Shown: positions 50,581 through 63,202, counted from the stretch's first letter. The stretch: DNA of 64,000 nucleotides from Oreohelix idahoensis (GCA_024509875.1 JAMPIV010011353.1:264843-328842), one strand, 5' to 3'. Notes: generated by a model from the sequence alone, not told the origin. Made by a program: numbers and translations.

Positions 50581-50818
50581 AAATAAGAATATGTAAATAT
50601 TGTTTGCAATTTGTCTTAATACGTAATTTGTAACAGTATATTTTAAATATATCGATGTCAATATCGTGAAGATAATTTGGCATGTTTATGTAAAGTTAAA
50701 TTCATCCATCCTGTCACATATTTTGTCTTGCCAGATTTTGGTTACAAAAAAGGCGACGTGAAATATATTATATAATAATGTTATATTTTATAATATATTG
50801 TATTATGTTTTATTATGT

Positions 50819-51224
<406 letters not shown>

Positions 51225-51409
51225 CTTTTTTTTTATAAGAATGGCGACTACACGAAATTTCTTTACATTCACATGTCCATGTTTAACGCAGTTCTGATAC
51301 AAAAGTACGGTAATACGCAAGTCAAGGAAACTTTCATTCATGGAACGTTTGGTGAAACGACATCAAGGCATCTTCAATCACCTACAACCTTAAAGATGTG
51401 TCGTGCAAG

Positions 51410-51410
<1 letters not shown>

Positions 51411-51466
<56 letters not shown>

Positions 51467-51492
51467 AGCCCCCGCCCCCCCCCCCTCCCCCG

Positions 51493-51526
<34 letters not shown>

Positions 51527-51533
51527 CTTGTCA
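51411..51533. repeat. Poly(C) tract with few interruptions
   Basis: About 56 consecutive C residues, then C runs broken by single A, G or T. Poly-Pro and poly-Gly frames here are artefacts. Exact length is doubtful in any assembly. Confidence 0.9.
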
Positions 51534-51911
51534 CGCGTAAAGTAATCCAGTCCGCAGGTAGATTCAATATCACATCGGAAATACCCAACCCCAGAATTAA
51601 CTCTCCACATCAAACACCTTGAAAAAGAGAGGTAAGAAATTACCCTTCACTGGCTAACGCCAACAATTACTATCAAAGAAGAATCTGCGAGGACCACAAC
51701 AAAATATGTGTCCCACGGGGATTCTGTGTTTATAAACTACGCTTACATGATATTAAAGAAAAAACAATTATCACGAATCAAAATAAAAACACACAAAACC
51801 TGCGTTCAGATGTATAGGAAATGTGAATACGGAAATACCCGTTGTTATTTATAGTTTGACTTAGATGTTCTTAGTTTAACGGTTGTCCAATAGCTGATAC
51901 TGTCTAAGAGG

Positions 51912-52120
51912 AGTGACGTGTTAGACAATTGACTATCTTTGGTCTCAACTTTCTGAGGTGCTGTGTAATGTTAGAGAATTGACTATCTTTGGTCTCAACT
52001 TTCTAAAGTGCTGTGTAATGTTAGAGAATTGATTATCTTTGGTCTCAACTTTCTGAGGTGCTGTGTAATGTTAGAGAATTGACTATCCTTGGTCTCAACT
52101 TTCTGAGGTGCTGCCAAATG
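51912..52120 (+). repeat. 50-bp tandem repeat, four units
   Basis: Units contain GTTAGAGAATTGACTATC and TTGGTCTCAACTTTCTGAGG, with CTGTGTAATG at 51,961, 52,011 and 52,061. Confidence 0.9.
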
Positions 52121-52659
52121 TTCCCGTCCTCCTCGCATATGCCTGACATACCCCAAGAGCAAAGTCAAGTACTTATTTATAGCTGGGTAGCTGGAGGTTT
52201 CCAACTAGGTAACTTTCCCGCCATTAACAAACGCTCTATCTACTCGTACTACACTCAATAATCAAGCCTTGCCTACTAGACTCACACACACACACACACA
52301 AAGATCAAACTAATATCTCCATATATAACATTATATGCACTAGACAAGAGAGAATGTGTAGCCACTGATGATAGACCATCTCGTTGAACGTATTTTAGGT
52401 TCAGATCACAACCCTACAGCAGACCAAGGGCTGTTTTATCAATACCTTAATTATCATACGCTCTCTGAGTCTTTTCCAATCAGACTATAGTACGCTCAAC
52501 ACCAGAACGACGTGTAAACAGATAATGGTGATGTTTATTTATGTGAACGGTGTATGGGATGCTACTTGCATCTTGACATAAATCTTTCAACAGCAACTAT
52601 TTTCTTCAGCCTTCTAAATGAACAATATAAGCTGTTAGGTACACCTCAATGATGTGACA

Positions 52660-53000
52660 ACAGTCAAGTTATTTATAAAAAAAAAAGAAACACATTTTTA
52701 AAGTCATGTTACTTATAAACATAAAATAGAAACACTTATATAAAGTCATATTACTTATAAACACCAAAAACACTTATATAAAGCCATGTTACTTATAAAC
52801 AAAATAAAAAAATGTATATAAACGCATGTTACTTACAAACAAAGAAATAAATACTTGTATAAAGTCATGTTACTTTTAAACAAAGAAAGAAATAATTATA
52901 CAAAGTCATGTTACTTATCAACAAAAAAAGAAACACTTATATAAAGTCATGTTACTTATAAACAAAAATAAAAACACTTATATAAAGTCATGTTACTTAT
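52660..53000 (+). repeat. About 42-46 bp tandem repeat, seven to eight units
   Basis: Repeated AAAGTCATGTTACTTATAAAC and AAGAAACACTTATAT units. Confidence 0.85.
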
Positions 53001-55571
53001 AGACACTCACGGATTGCCTCCCCTTAGCTCTGCAGTAGTGGTCCAACAGTGGCCAAAACTCAAGAGTATTTAATATGGGTCTTCAAAGGCGTCTTCCTTC
53101 GGACAAGATTTCTCTTGGTAGAGTAGTAGATAGAAGAATAATGATGCTTCTATCTCAAGTGAGTTTTCATAAGATATTTCAGAAGTCAAGAACGATGCTG
53201 CAATGGACAAGGCAATTGTTAACTTATATCTGATCCGCCGCCTTTTATGAAGAATTAAGCAGCTATTAATTTCAACCCGTTCAAGCTCCCACTCTGGTTT
53301 GCTCAGCAGAATTCTTATTATTAAAGTAAAGCTCTGTTTAGAGTGTATTTTGTAAATTGACTGAGACAAACACAGTACATCCAAAATGATTAAATCGACG
53401 TTAAATTTGTATATTTACAAATAACGTTTAATAATCACTTAGGTTTTAACAAGGTTTTAAAGAAATGAATAATTATTTGTCAAAAAAAATGATCACCACT
53501 GTTGTGATGGAATGATAGTTTATGTAAGAATTCACTTGTCAGCTTTTAAGTTTGACTTAGCTGCCAATGGTAGTTCCTTCTCCCGCTGGGTTCTGTGTAG
53601 ATAGGTCGCTGGTAAAGATTAAAGGCGCAGCACGTTCCAAGTAAGATCGGGGAGTAACTGCCAAGCTGGTCCCGCATCTCTAAGACCCTCTGATGATGGT
53701 GTCTAGTTCGTCGTCAGGCCACTTTTACCCTCACGTTTTTCCAGAGATTAGTACCCGCACTGGTACCACCAACTAGTATGGTAAAAGACTAGATACAAAA
53801 CGCTCTCCTGAGTATTGCGTTTCCCGACACATACTTATGTGTTCCCAACTGCCTATTCCACCACCCACTCTACCTCAGACTTTACCCTCGATCAGAATTA
53901 AGCTTAATCCCTCAAGAGAAAACTTTCTTTACATTTAAATTGAATAGCTTTATATTTACTTTACATGATATTATTTGTTTACATTTTTACATCTACACTG
54001 GTTGAAAAATGTTCACAATACAAATTGAATATGTTTTCCTTTACATCTAAATTGGTTGAAAAGCTTGAAAACTTTCATTATTTTAAAGTGAATAGGTTTA
54101 CAAAGACCTTTACACTGAGTTGAAAATGTAAATATTATAATTAGAATGTACATCATTTATTTCATCTTTCCCTCCCTGCTCCATATGGAACTTGGGACTA
54201 GCAGTGCTTTTAGTTCTCTTTAACAAACTAGCAATAAAGCAGTTACCAGCCCTTGCAATGGTGGTTCATGAAATCATCATTCTATATGCTGAGGTTGCCA
54301 GCCTCAAATGACTTGGACATCCACTAGCGATTTTCACATATTAATATTCACATGGCAATATATATGTATTAGTTCACACATTGGTAATGACAAATATTGA
54401 AGGTAAAATGCACAACTTACGTTAATATTGGCTCACAGTCTGTTTGCTCAGAGGAAGAAAGGCACTGGAATAGGCCTCTTACACGTGTTTTTAGGGGTCG
54501 TTATTTTAACACTGAATTCCTACTTTGACTCCGTGTATTAGATTCCTCATATTCCCTGGTGTCCTTGTTAAATCGTACAGTTTATTCTGGGCTCTGAAGT
54601 CCTAAAAATTGTGCTTACTCAATGGTACGGTTCCTAAATAGGAATGTTAATTCTAGGCTCTGGCAAGATCTGATTGTGGCCTTGGCAAGCGATTTTCACA
54701 TTGAACTAGACTTGCCAACAAATGTCAGATTATATTGCACGTTTTATGCCCCAGCTCTTCCAGGTTGTTGGGACAAACGCCCAATCGACGCAATTGTTAT
54801 TCTCGTCTCAGGGTATCAACCAATCTTATTTGAACGTTTAAATTTATGATGAAATATTTTGCATGACTCATCTAGTGCAAAATTTCAAACGTTACTTTTC
54901 TAAAATTGGGCTGTAAACATTCGATTATTACTTGGTCAAGTTATGTCTCTCACACTTCAGCATGTCCTGCCAGATTGGAGGATTATCTGCCTTGCCTATC
55001 CCATGTACTTCAATCGTCGTTATCAGACTATGACTCGTCGCGATTCAGCCGTCTTGTCCGACATTTCGTGGTTTATCCGCAACTCCAATATGCATGTCTA
55101 TTTATCTGTAGAATTTTAAAGGATTACTCCCATTTTGTGCAAAACGCCGTCGTTAGACTTTCACCTGGGATCAAATGTGGGACCGTCACGTTTGGTGACC
55201 CAAATAGTCCCTCAGGGATGGACCGGCGAATCGAATTGGACTGAATTGTGACAGTTATGTAAACATTGACCTTCGGATGAGTTTTCCGTATCAACCTAAG
55301 GGCAGGGAAGAGAGAGAGAGAATAACAAAATATAACTCGCTCAGAAATGTAATGCAATCCTGCCGGAGTGGACATGGGAGAGAGCAAACCGTTTTGTGAC
55401 AAAGCTGGTAAAGATTGCGTTATTAATAGCTCAGATGACGTGAGAGAATTTACGTGCGAGTACATCAGAGAGCACAATTCAGTAACGTGACAATACCACT
55501 GAAGATCTAGAACTCATAAAAGCCAGAGACTTAGACCCAAAAGCCTCTTTCACCCAAGCACTGTGGAACGA
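53001..55571. other. No recognised feature
   Basis: AT-rich DNA. Open frames such as 54,622-54,849 and 54,906-55,244 are short and carry no family motif. Confidence 0.45.
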
Positions 55572-55845
55572 GTGCATCTAAATTGCGTGTTAGATTGTGT
55601 CCGCCTCGCATTGTAGAGGTCTCGGTTCGATTCACAGTAGAGGGAATACAATTTATGGACATTTTTTTTAGAACAAGTGGCCTTTATCGTGTCATAGTCC
55701 CTCCTTCTCTCATGTGTAGCGAGATCTAATGCCTAGCCTTCTCGGATAAGGGCGCAAAATAAGAGGTACCGTATGCAAGGTGTGCACGTTTGAAATTCTC
55801 ATGACAACAGGAAATCGTAAAGAGTAGGCCATAAGGCCTCTGTTC
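55572..55845 (+). mobile_element. tRNA-derived SINE (family S2), copy 2
   Basis: The tRNA-like head has B box GGTTCGATTCA (about 55,623). The body has CTTCTCGGATAAGGGCG and AGGTACCGTATGCAAG and ends GGCCATAAGGCC, matching copy 1 at 4,958-5,240. Confidence 0.75.
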
Positions 55846-56184
55846 TGGTAAAATTTAAATAAAAATTAGAAACCTACCCACCAAATAGGTTTATAGAATG
55901 TGTGATTCCTACATGCACACATTGGGATTCATGCCGGTGCTACGGAGTTTGTGCACTGTGCTGAGATCATCCTTGTGTGGTCTAAGGGAGGAGATCGGAG
56001 CACTGATTGAGTCGTCCGTGTGCATTGAAGATGGTCGTTAAAATCAGACAAAAACCAAACCAAACTCTTGATATGATCTACACATCTGCTATGTGAGTTA
56101 TTGTTGCTTGATAAAAACTTATCACAACCAGCCCCACAGCCAAAAGATGATAACATTTATCACATTAATTGTTTTATCTATTAC

Positions 56185-58579
56185 TGTCGTGGAATATTCT
56201 AATCCACATATATAAATTATCAGGTAAATATGAAGCCTAACAAATACATTTAATAAAGAAAAGAGCAATGGTAAAATAACAGTGCTGTCACAATGACTGT
56301 ACTCGAAATCCCCTTGTTTTCTGCTTCGTCTGCAAATTGTAACGCTTTCACGTTGATAGTAAAAGCCTACTATATTATTACCCGCTTTCTTCAATGAAAC
56401 GTGTACTAAACTTGAGATACGCACGCTGATCAATGACCTAAATTTAATATCTCATTCATTCCATTTTATACACGGCGTAACTAAAAAGACAGATAAAGCA
56501 GGAGAGAGAGAGGGGCGAATGAAAGCAAGGACACATGCAACACTAAACACGCGTCGCGCGATACACAATTGCTGCCATCACGCGTGTAAGGCCACATGCA
56601 CTAACTTTTTTTCAGACGGACAGTGATAAAAACACTAACCTTCCCAGAGTTAGGTTTAAAAAAAACCTGGAAAACGCTTATTAGAAAAGATGACATTAGA
56701 TGGGTTTACGTTTGAAAACATTACAGTACCCAGACAGCACATCTTCGAAACAGGAGGTAGAAGAAATTGCATATTTTGAACGCAGCCACTTAGCTCTTTT
56801 AAATTTGTATATTTGGGTTCCTTAGGGCTTGCTGACAAAGAATATGTAAAACGTTACGCAAATAGTCTAGGAATTACCAAATTATAACCAAAATAAAATA
56901 GTGGGGGTGCCTGACAGCATGAAATCATTTCTGCTCATAAAATTTTTTTATAACGTGTTTGAAAAAACCTTACGTTACGGAAATAGCCCACCATGTTAAC
57001 TCCAAATTGATTGGAGCGCAACAAATATAAAACTAAACACGATTGGTCGGGCTATAAATACTATCTTGTGTTGTCAGGGGAAACGTGAAAAAGGAGTACT
57101 TTTTTGAAAAGATGTATAGACGTGGTATGATTGGGTAGAGCTGCGAATATACTCCATTCAGAGCGTCTGTTCATTGCCACATCTTGTAATAAACCTACTA
57201 AGCAGCAGTGCGTTGAGCACCAGTGTATATTTTTTATAAAATAAAGCCTGGGACATCGGCAGATCGGAGTTGTGCTATATTCATTGCCAGTCAACGAAAC
57301 TGTTTATTATTCTATGAATTGTGGTAAGCTTGAAATATTCAATATCTTTTAATGAAAATTGAATGTAAATTGTTAATTTATGCCTGTATATATGTGTAGT
57401 TCAGTAGCAAACATGATGTAAAGCCTATAATGCTCCAGCCTGAACAGAAGGTGTCGGAGGAAAGTAAAACTGCATGGAATGGCCAAACAGTACACTGACA
57501 CCTAGATGATTGACTAGAAAGAAATAATGCTGGAATTGCAGAGGCGTAGTAACCATTAGGGAGGGAAATACTGGTATAAAATATTTCAGATGAAGCTGAC
57601 AGTTGGCCTAACGCTCTGAACTCAATGTTTGTGATGTATTGTGCTCAGTGTAGAAAGAGAGTATAAATTAGTTATGACGTAGAAGGTACATCCTTCTTGT
57701 TTCAGGGACCGTGGTCTTAAAGTTATTGAGCAGCACCTGGTCAGAGCTTTGCTGAAGCCAGAAGTGGACAGCATACTCCTTGGTCAATATAGCAACCAGT
57801 GGGATGGCTCCAGAACTCATTACAGTTATCTAGCAGAGGAGTCTTTTACTGCAGTCATCACGCAAGATAAGAGAGTGTGGCCATGGAGCTCAACATTATG
57901 TACCCCATCTTAAAATAACATTGTAACATAAAATTAAGAGGGGAAGTAAATTGTTTTAATACCAAGAACTGAGAACATCTCCAATACTAGTTCTAATAGA
58001 AACAAACTATTGAAGTCATGATGACAAATACCAACAGAGCTTGAACAAAACCAAACCAGTATTACCTCATATTACCACTACACAACTGACACACATAGGA
58101 TACCATTAATAATATATGTCACTACATGAATCATATTAATAAATTCTGTACATATACCTTGTAATTAAAATTGATTGTGATTCCTGGTTCCCCTTGTATA
58201 TGAATCAGGACACATATACATTCATGACAGCAATGAATACATATTGTTATTTGAAAAGTTATCAGTGACTCCTTTAAGATATCCTTTAGAGTGTTATATG
58301 TATGTGAGTGTCACAGTGTTGTCAAGTGTGGTGGAATAAATTAAATTGTTTATCTGTCTGTTGTTGTTATGACTTACACTTCATCATACACATACCCTAG
58401 ACATATAACGTAGTCATCACACTACTCCAGAATAATTCTGACTGAGATATATATATATGTGGCAGCAAGTAAGGTTATCTATAATACACTACTCTTATTA
58501 GATATAGATACCTTCACAGCTGATCTCAGTCAGTACACTAAGTCCCCTATAAATATTTATAACATCCCACTTTACCACA
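56185..58579 (+). repeat. 5' LTR of element 2 (end inferred)
   Basis: The start TGTCGTGGAATATTC is fixed by the match to 63,270. The end is inferred from CA at 58,578-58,579 just before the candidate primer-binding site, giving about 2.4 kb. The 3' copy is cut by the window, so the end is unproven. Confidence 0.6.
57053..57079 (+). promoter_or_regulatory. Element 2 LTR core promoter
   Basis: TATAAATA at 57,053-57,060 and TTGTCAGGG at 57,071-57,079, the same pair as in the element-1 LTRs. An AATAAA signal lies at about 57,240, suggesting a short R region. Confidence 0.55.
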
Positions 58580-58584
58580 TATAT

Positions 58585-58604
58585 TGGGGTCTCGCCCTCG
58601 GGAT
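58585..58604 (+). promoter_or_regulatory. Candidate primer-binding site, tRNA-Pro-like
   Basis: TGGGGTCTCG then CCCTCGGGAT resembles the complement of the tRNA-Pro 3' end used by many retroelements, with a few mismatches. It lies 5 bp after a CA. TGGCAGCAAG at 58,459 is an alternative. Confidence 0.4.
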
Positions 58605-58771
58605 TTTGAATCTTTCCCTATTACAAATATTGGGGGTAACTCACTTCAGGGAATAATAAGAATTAAAAGGTATCCTTGGGTGAAAATAAATAAGGTTGAG
58701 CTCACAGTGCCTGTGTTGTCTTGAGTTAATTAGTCATAGATAAAATTGTTTAGACATTTATCTGTTAGACA

Positions 58772-59938
58772 ATGGCCGACCTGGCAAAATTTCGATCTGC
58801 TGCTGTACAGACTGCGAAAGAGTTAGGAATGGACGGGCAAATTATGATTTCTTATGTCACTGCTGAATGTGACAAATATATTGAACGAGAAGAAAGAAGA
58901 TTAGAAAAAGAGGCCGAAAGAAAATTAGAGGCTGAGACTAAGAGGTTGCAGATTGAGGCTGAGGCTAAGAGGTTGCAGATTGAGGCTGAGGCTAAGAAAT
59001 TGGAGGCAGAAAGAGAAGACAAAAGATTGGCTGCAGAAAGGGAAGAGAAGAAATTAGCTGCAGAAAGAGAAGAGAAGAGATTAGCTGCAGAGAGGGAAGC
59101 AGAAAAGGAGGCGAAGAGATTACAAAGGGAACATGAGTTACGACTAAGGGAGTTTGAGTTTCAAGGCCATGCTCCTGAAAATGGTGCCAGTCCCTTTGCC
59201 TCTGATGCCACTGCTAGCCAAGGAGCCTCAACCTCAGCTATGAATTTTCATTTAGATCATTTTGTTGAGAAAGACGATGATATAGAGAGCTATCTAAATA
59301 GGTATGAACTATTAGCTACCACATATGGGTTAGAGAGAGAAAGGTGGAGCTTAAAGTTATCTCAGGGACTTCGTGGGGCAGCTTATGAAGTTTTTGCAAA
59401 AATGAGCAGAAGTGATCAGGAAAATTATGACATGCTAAAGCAGGCTCTTTTGTTAAGATATGAAAAGAATGCAGAATTTTATAGGAAAAAATTTAGGAAT
59501 GCTAAACTACTGTCAGGTGAAACCTATCACCAGTTCTCTGCACGAATAGAGACATACTTGGAGAAATGGACTTCTCTGGGGAAAACCCAAGATCTTAAGG
59601 AAATGGTCCTTATAGAGCAATTAAGAGAGTCCATGGCTCCAGACCTGAGAAAGTTTCTCATGGAACAAGGTGCAGAGAGGCTGGGTGAGTTGCTAAATGT
59701 TGCTGAAAGGTATCAAGCAGCTCAAGCAGAGGTAACAGGTAATAAAAAGAAACAAGTGGATAACTTTAGGGCACCACAGAACTTTAATAAATTTGATCCT
59801 AGGGATCAAAACAAAGGTAAGCACCAGTTTGATAGGCCACGGTATGAAAATAAAAATAAAACCCCACAATTCGATGAAAGGAAATATGATGAAAGAAAAT
59901 CTTTCAACCAAGGAAAAAGGTGGTGTAAAAAATTGTAA
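58772..59938 (+). CDS. gag: Element 2 Gag polyprotein (capsid with SCAN-like domain)
   Basis: 388 codons from ATG 58,772. It is the structural protein that would form the retrotransposon particle in the cytoplasm. Residues about 36-132 are a highly charged coiled coil with KRLAAEREEK repeats. Residues about 155-320 form a capsid region whose second half (ETYHQFSARIETYLEKW...MVLIEQLRESMAPDLRKF) looks like the SCAN fold, which is known to derive from Gmr1-like capsids. The basic Asn-rich tail follows. The frame stops at TAA 59,936-59,938, just after TGGTGT and six A. In the +1 frame the bases spell a CX2CX4HX4C zinc knuckle, so this frame ends just before its nucleocapsid knuckle. Confidence 0.85.
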   Translation: MADLAKFRSAAVQTAKELGMDGQIMISYVTAECDKYIEREERRLEKEAERKLEAETKRLQIEAEAKRLQIEAEAKKLEAEREDKRLAAEREEKKLAAEREEKRLAAEREAEKEAKRLQREHELRLREFEFQGHAPENGASPFASDATASQGASTSAMNFHLDHFVEKDDDIESYLNRYELLATTYGLERERWSLKLSQGLRGAAYEVFAKMSRSDQENYDMLKQALLLRYEKNAEFYRKKFRNAKLLSGETYHQFSARIETYLEKWTSLGKTQDLKEMVLIEQLRESMAPDLRKFLMEQGAERLGELLNVAERYQAAQAEVTGNKKKQVDNFRAPQNFNKFDPRDQNKGKHQFDRPRYENKNKTPQFDERKYDERKSFNQGKRWCKKL

Positions 59939-60060
59939 GATGAACAATCATGACACTGACCATTGTAGAAGGAAACCTCCTCATTGTGCTGCTATGACAT
60001 CGGGGAAAAAAGGAAAAGAAGGTCAAACCTGAAGAATTACAGGAACCATACCACCCCCCC
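59927..60060 (+). other. Gag-pol junction with homopolymer-linked frame changes
   Basis: A6 at 59,927-59,932, A6 at 60,006-60,011 and C7 at 60,054-60,060 lie between gag and the protease. The zinc knuckle CKNCKMNNHDTDHC needs the +1 frame after the first run, and protease lies in the original frame. This may be programmed shifting, decay or homopolymer error. Confidence 0.55.
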
Positions 60061-63000
60061 AGTGTGTGAAGATGTCATCTGTAATGGTGTCACTATAAGG
60101 TGTTTATATGATACCGGTTTAGATTACGATTCCGTTGTGAGTTCTCACCTGGTGCAGGCCGATCAATACACCACAGAAACAGTGGAGATTCAAACTGCAA
60201 CCAAGGATGTAGCTACCATGACACTTCCCGTCGCCCGAATAAAAGTGAAAACGCGATATGTGGAAGGAATCATAAAAGCAGCAGTGATAAATGAGCCAAT
60301 CTACCCTCTGATATTGGGGTGTAGATATGTCTTCTTGGGGAATCCCAAGAGACCTGTGATATTGGCAACAGTGCAGACCAGATCACAGTCTAAAAAGGAG
60401 GAGGATAATCCAATAACTACTCACCCAGATGAGATGAGGAAGGCACAGGCTGAGGACAAAACACTCAAGCCATGTTTCAAGAAGTTGCCCAAATCTCATA
60501 CACCTCCAGGCAAGGGAGAGTTTTATATGAAGAACAAACTGATATATAGGAAGGCTGGATCTGAATCCAATGGTCACGGACAGCTGGTCCTTCCCACTTC
60601 ATATAGGACTAAAGTGTTGGAACTAGGGCATGCGATTCCCTTCAGTGGTCATATGGGAATCAGCGCAACAGGACAGCGAATAGCTTGTCATTATTTCTGG
60701 CCAGGAATAACTGAAGATATCAAACGATATGTAAAATCCTGTCCAGAGTGCCAACGAGTAGCACCTAAACATTGGACTGCACCAGCAACTCTGGGGGAAA
60801 TGCCCATAGTGGGAACACCCTTTGAGAGAGTTGCCGTGGATCTTGTGGGACCTCTCACCCGAACCAAGAGAAGGAACAGCTACATTCTGACTCTGGTGGA
60901 CACTTGTTCTATGTGGGGAGAGGCAGTAGCCCTGTCATCGATTGATTCTAAACATGTGGCAGAGGCATTGCTCACAATTTTCACAAGGTTAGGCTTTCCC
61001 AATCAAATCTTGACTGATAATGGCTCTCAGTTCAAGGGGAAACTAACTGAAGAAGTTTTCAGGATCTTCCAGGCCAAACACTTCCATTGTAGTGTGTACC
61101 ATCCCCAAGGGAACGGCCAAGTGGAAAGATTTAACGGCACGTTGATGTCGATCCTGAGAAAGTTGGCACACGAAAAACCAGATACATGGGACCAGTACCT
61201 GCACGCCGCCCTCTTTGCTTATCGGGAGGTACCCCATAGTTCAACCGGTATGGCCCCGGCAACATTATTGTTTGGAAGGCCAATAAAAGGTCCACTCGAA
61301 GCTTTGTTAAGAACGTGGACTGATGAAAAGGCAGAGGAAAACATTACATCTTCATACCAATATGTGAATGAGCTGACCACTCGTTTAAAAACTGGCTGGA
61401 AACTTGCCAATGAAAATTTGAAACAAGCCAGGAAGAAACATGCTGCCTATTATAACAGGAAGGCGAAAGACAGAGATTTGGCTGTGGGAGAGAAGGTACT
61501 GCTTCTTCTCCCCGGGAGTCAGAATAAGTTACAGATTGGATGGCAAGGTCCATATACAGTTTTAGAGAAGGTGTCTAGAACAAATTATAAGATAGATAAG
61601 AAGGGGAAAGAAAAAATCTATCATGTGAATCTCCTGAAGAAATATTTGGAAAGAGAACATCAGGAAGAGACACACTTGTTGACCTTGTCCATCGCCATGG
61701 AGATGAAAAAGGAACCACTTTCATCATTTGAATATCCATTACACCCCTGTGAGACAGCAGCACAGGTGAAAATCAGTACACATTTAACGAAAACTCAGAA
61801 AGAGAGAGTGCAACAGGTTCTAAATAATCATGCAGAGGTGTTAACAGACCGACCAGGGCATACAAACCTATTGGAATATGATATGAAACTGATAGACCCC
61901 ACACCTGTCTGTATGAAACCATATTCGATTCCGTTTGCTAAGGAGAAAGCTTTGAAGGAAGAGATAGACTATCTGTTGAAGGAAGGAATTATTTCACACA
62001 GTGAATCCTCATATAGTTCCGGTGTTGTACTCTTAAGGAAGCCCTCTGGAGAACATAGACTCTGTATAGATTACAGGAGACTGAATGCTATTACAGAAGG
62101 ACAGGTGGATCCATTGCCGGATACAAATCAGCTGTTTGCCAGACTAAATAAAGCTAAATATTTCTCAAAAGTGGATCTGAGTAAAGGATACTATCAGATT
62201 CCAGTAAAGCCTGAGGTTAGACCATACCTAGCTTTTAGTACCTCAGAAGGACACTATGAGTTTAATAGATTGCCATTTGGATTGAAGAATGCGCCTAGTG
62301 TCTTCTCTAGAATGATGAGAAAATTATTGGACCCTCTGAATAATCCATATATAACAAATTTCATGGATGATATCCTTATAGCAACAGAAACATTTGAGGA
62401 ACACATTGACTCTCTGAAGATGCTGTTTGATCGACTTAGGGAAGCAAATTTAACAGCCCGACCAACCAAATGTTGCATTGGATGTAAAGAATTGGAATTT
62501 TTGGGACACACAGTTTATCAGGGAAACATGACCCCTGACCCAAAGAATTTAGAGAAACTAAAGAAAGCCCCGAGACCACAAACCAAGAAGGACGTGAGAT
62601 CCTTTGTCTCATTATGTGGTTTCTACCAGAAGTATATCAAAAACTTTAATTCCATATGTGCACCGTTAACTGATTTGACACGTAAAGGACATCCAGATCG
62701 CATTACATGGACACCACAATGTGAAATGACTTACCAAGAATTGAAGGAAAAGCTCACAAGTAAACCCATTTTGAAATTACCTGACTTAAGTCAAGAATTC
62801 ATAGTAAGGACGGATGCCAGTAATATTGGGTTAGGTGCAACTCTACTACAGAAATCAGATGCATTGGATGGGGAATTAAGCCCAGTGGCATATGCTAGCA
62901 GAAAATTGAATAAAGCTGAAATCAATTACTCAACTAGCGAAAAAGAATGTCTTGCAGTAATATGGGCAATAAAGAAATTCAATATTTATCTGTATGGGAA

Positions 63001-63202
63001 GGCATTTAAGTTGCAAACGGATCACAAACCTTTATCGTTTCTAGCCCAGGCTAGGCATGAGAACTCTAGGTTACTCCGATGGTCCTTACTTTTGGCTCCC
63101 TATAATTTTAGCATTGAGTATATATCTGGAAAAACAAATTTGGGAGCGGATTTTTTAAGCCGCCATCCGTGTGATGAGAATCACCGTAAACCCCAGAAAT
63201 AA
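59984..63202 (+). CDS. pol: Element 2 Pol polyprotein: PR-INT-RT-RNase H
   Basis: 1,072 open codons; the first ATG shown is not necessarily the start, since gag-pol fusion is usual. Protease DTG at residues 43-45 (60,110-60,118). Integrase: HHCC zinc domain (H about 215, H about 222, C about 252 and 255), first catalytic Asp in VAVDLVGP near 285, Asp 345, Glu 381 (D-X35-E). GPY/F tail near 505-555. RT: CIDYRRLNAI, KVDLSKGYYQIPV, RLPFGLKNAPSVF, catalytic FMDD at 793-796 (62,360-62,371). RNase H: RTDASNIGLG near 943, SEKECLAVIW, LQTDHKPL, GADFLSRHP. Every catalytic residue I can place is present. It is in the same frame as gag, separated by the zinc-knuckle segment in another frame. The enzyme order INT before RT marks the Gmr1-like lineage. 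Confidence 0.9.
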   Translation: MCCYDIGEKRKRRSNLKNYRNHTTPPVCEDVICNGVTIRCLYDTGLDYDSVVSSHLVQADQYTTETVEIQTATKDVATMTLPVARIKVKTRYVEGIIKAAVINEPIYPLILGCRYVFLGNPKRPVILATVQTRSQSKKEEDNPITTHPDEMRKAQAEDKTLKPCFKKLPKSHTPPGKGEFYMKNKLIYRKAGSESNGHGQLVLPTSYRTKVLELGHAIPFSGHMGISATGQRIACHYFWPGITEDIKRYVKSCPECQRVAPKHWTAPATLGEMPIVGTPFERVAVDLVGPLTRTKRRNSYILTLVDTCSMWGEAVALSSIDSKHVAEALLTIFTRLGFPNQILTDNGSQFKGKLTEEVFRIFQAKHFHCSVYHPQGNGQVERFNGTLMSILRKLAHEKPDTWDQYLHAALFAYREVPHSSTGMAPATLLFGRPIKGPLEALLRTWTDEKAEENITSSYQYVNELTTRLKTGWKLANENLKQARKKHAAYYNRKAKDRDLAVGEKVLLLLPGSQNKLQIGWQGPYTVLEKVSRTNYKIDKKGKEKIYHVNLLKKYLEREHQEETHLLTLSIAMEMKKEPLSSFEYPLHPCETAAQVKISTHLTKTQKERVQQVLNNHAEVLTDRPGHTNLLEYDMKLIDPTPVCMKPYSIPFAKEKALKEEIDYLLKEGIISHSESSYSSGVVLLRKPSGEHRLCIDYRRLNAITEGQVDPLPDTNQLFARLNKAKYFSKVDLSKGYYQIPVKPEVRPYLAFSTSEGHYEFNRLPFGLKNAPSVFSRMMRKLLDPLNNPYITNFMDDILIATETFEEHIDSLKMLFDRLREANLTARPTKCCIGCKELEFLGHTVYQGNMTPDPKNLEKLKKAPRPQTKKDVRSFVSLCGFYQKYIKNFNSICAPLTDLTRKGHPDRITWTPQCEMTYQELKEKLTSKPILKLPDLSQEFIVRTDASNIGLGATLLQKSDALDGELSPVAYASRKLNKAEINYSTSEKECLAVIWAIKKFNIYLYGKAFKLQTDHKPLSFLAQARHENSRLLRWSLLLAPYNFSIEYISGKTNLGADFLSRHPCDENHRKPQK

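Noticed and set aside
51374..51622. Poly-Pro and poly-Gly open frames
   Set aside because: They come from the C homopolymer tract at 51,411-51,533.
55124..55477. 117-aa minus-strand frame near element 2
   Set aside because: No motif, unremarkable composition, and no supporting context.
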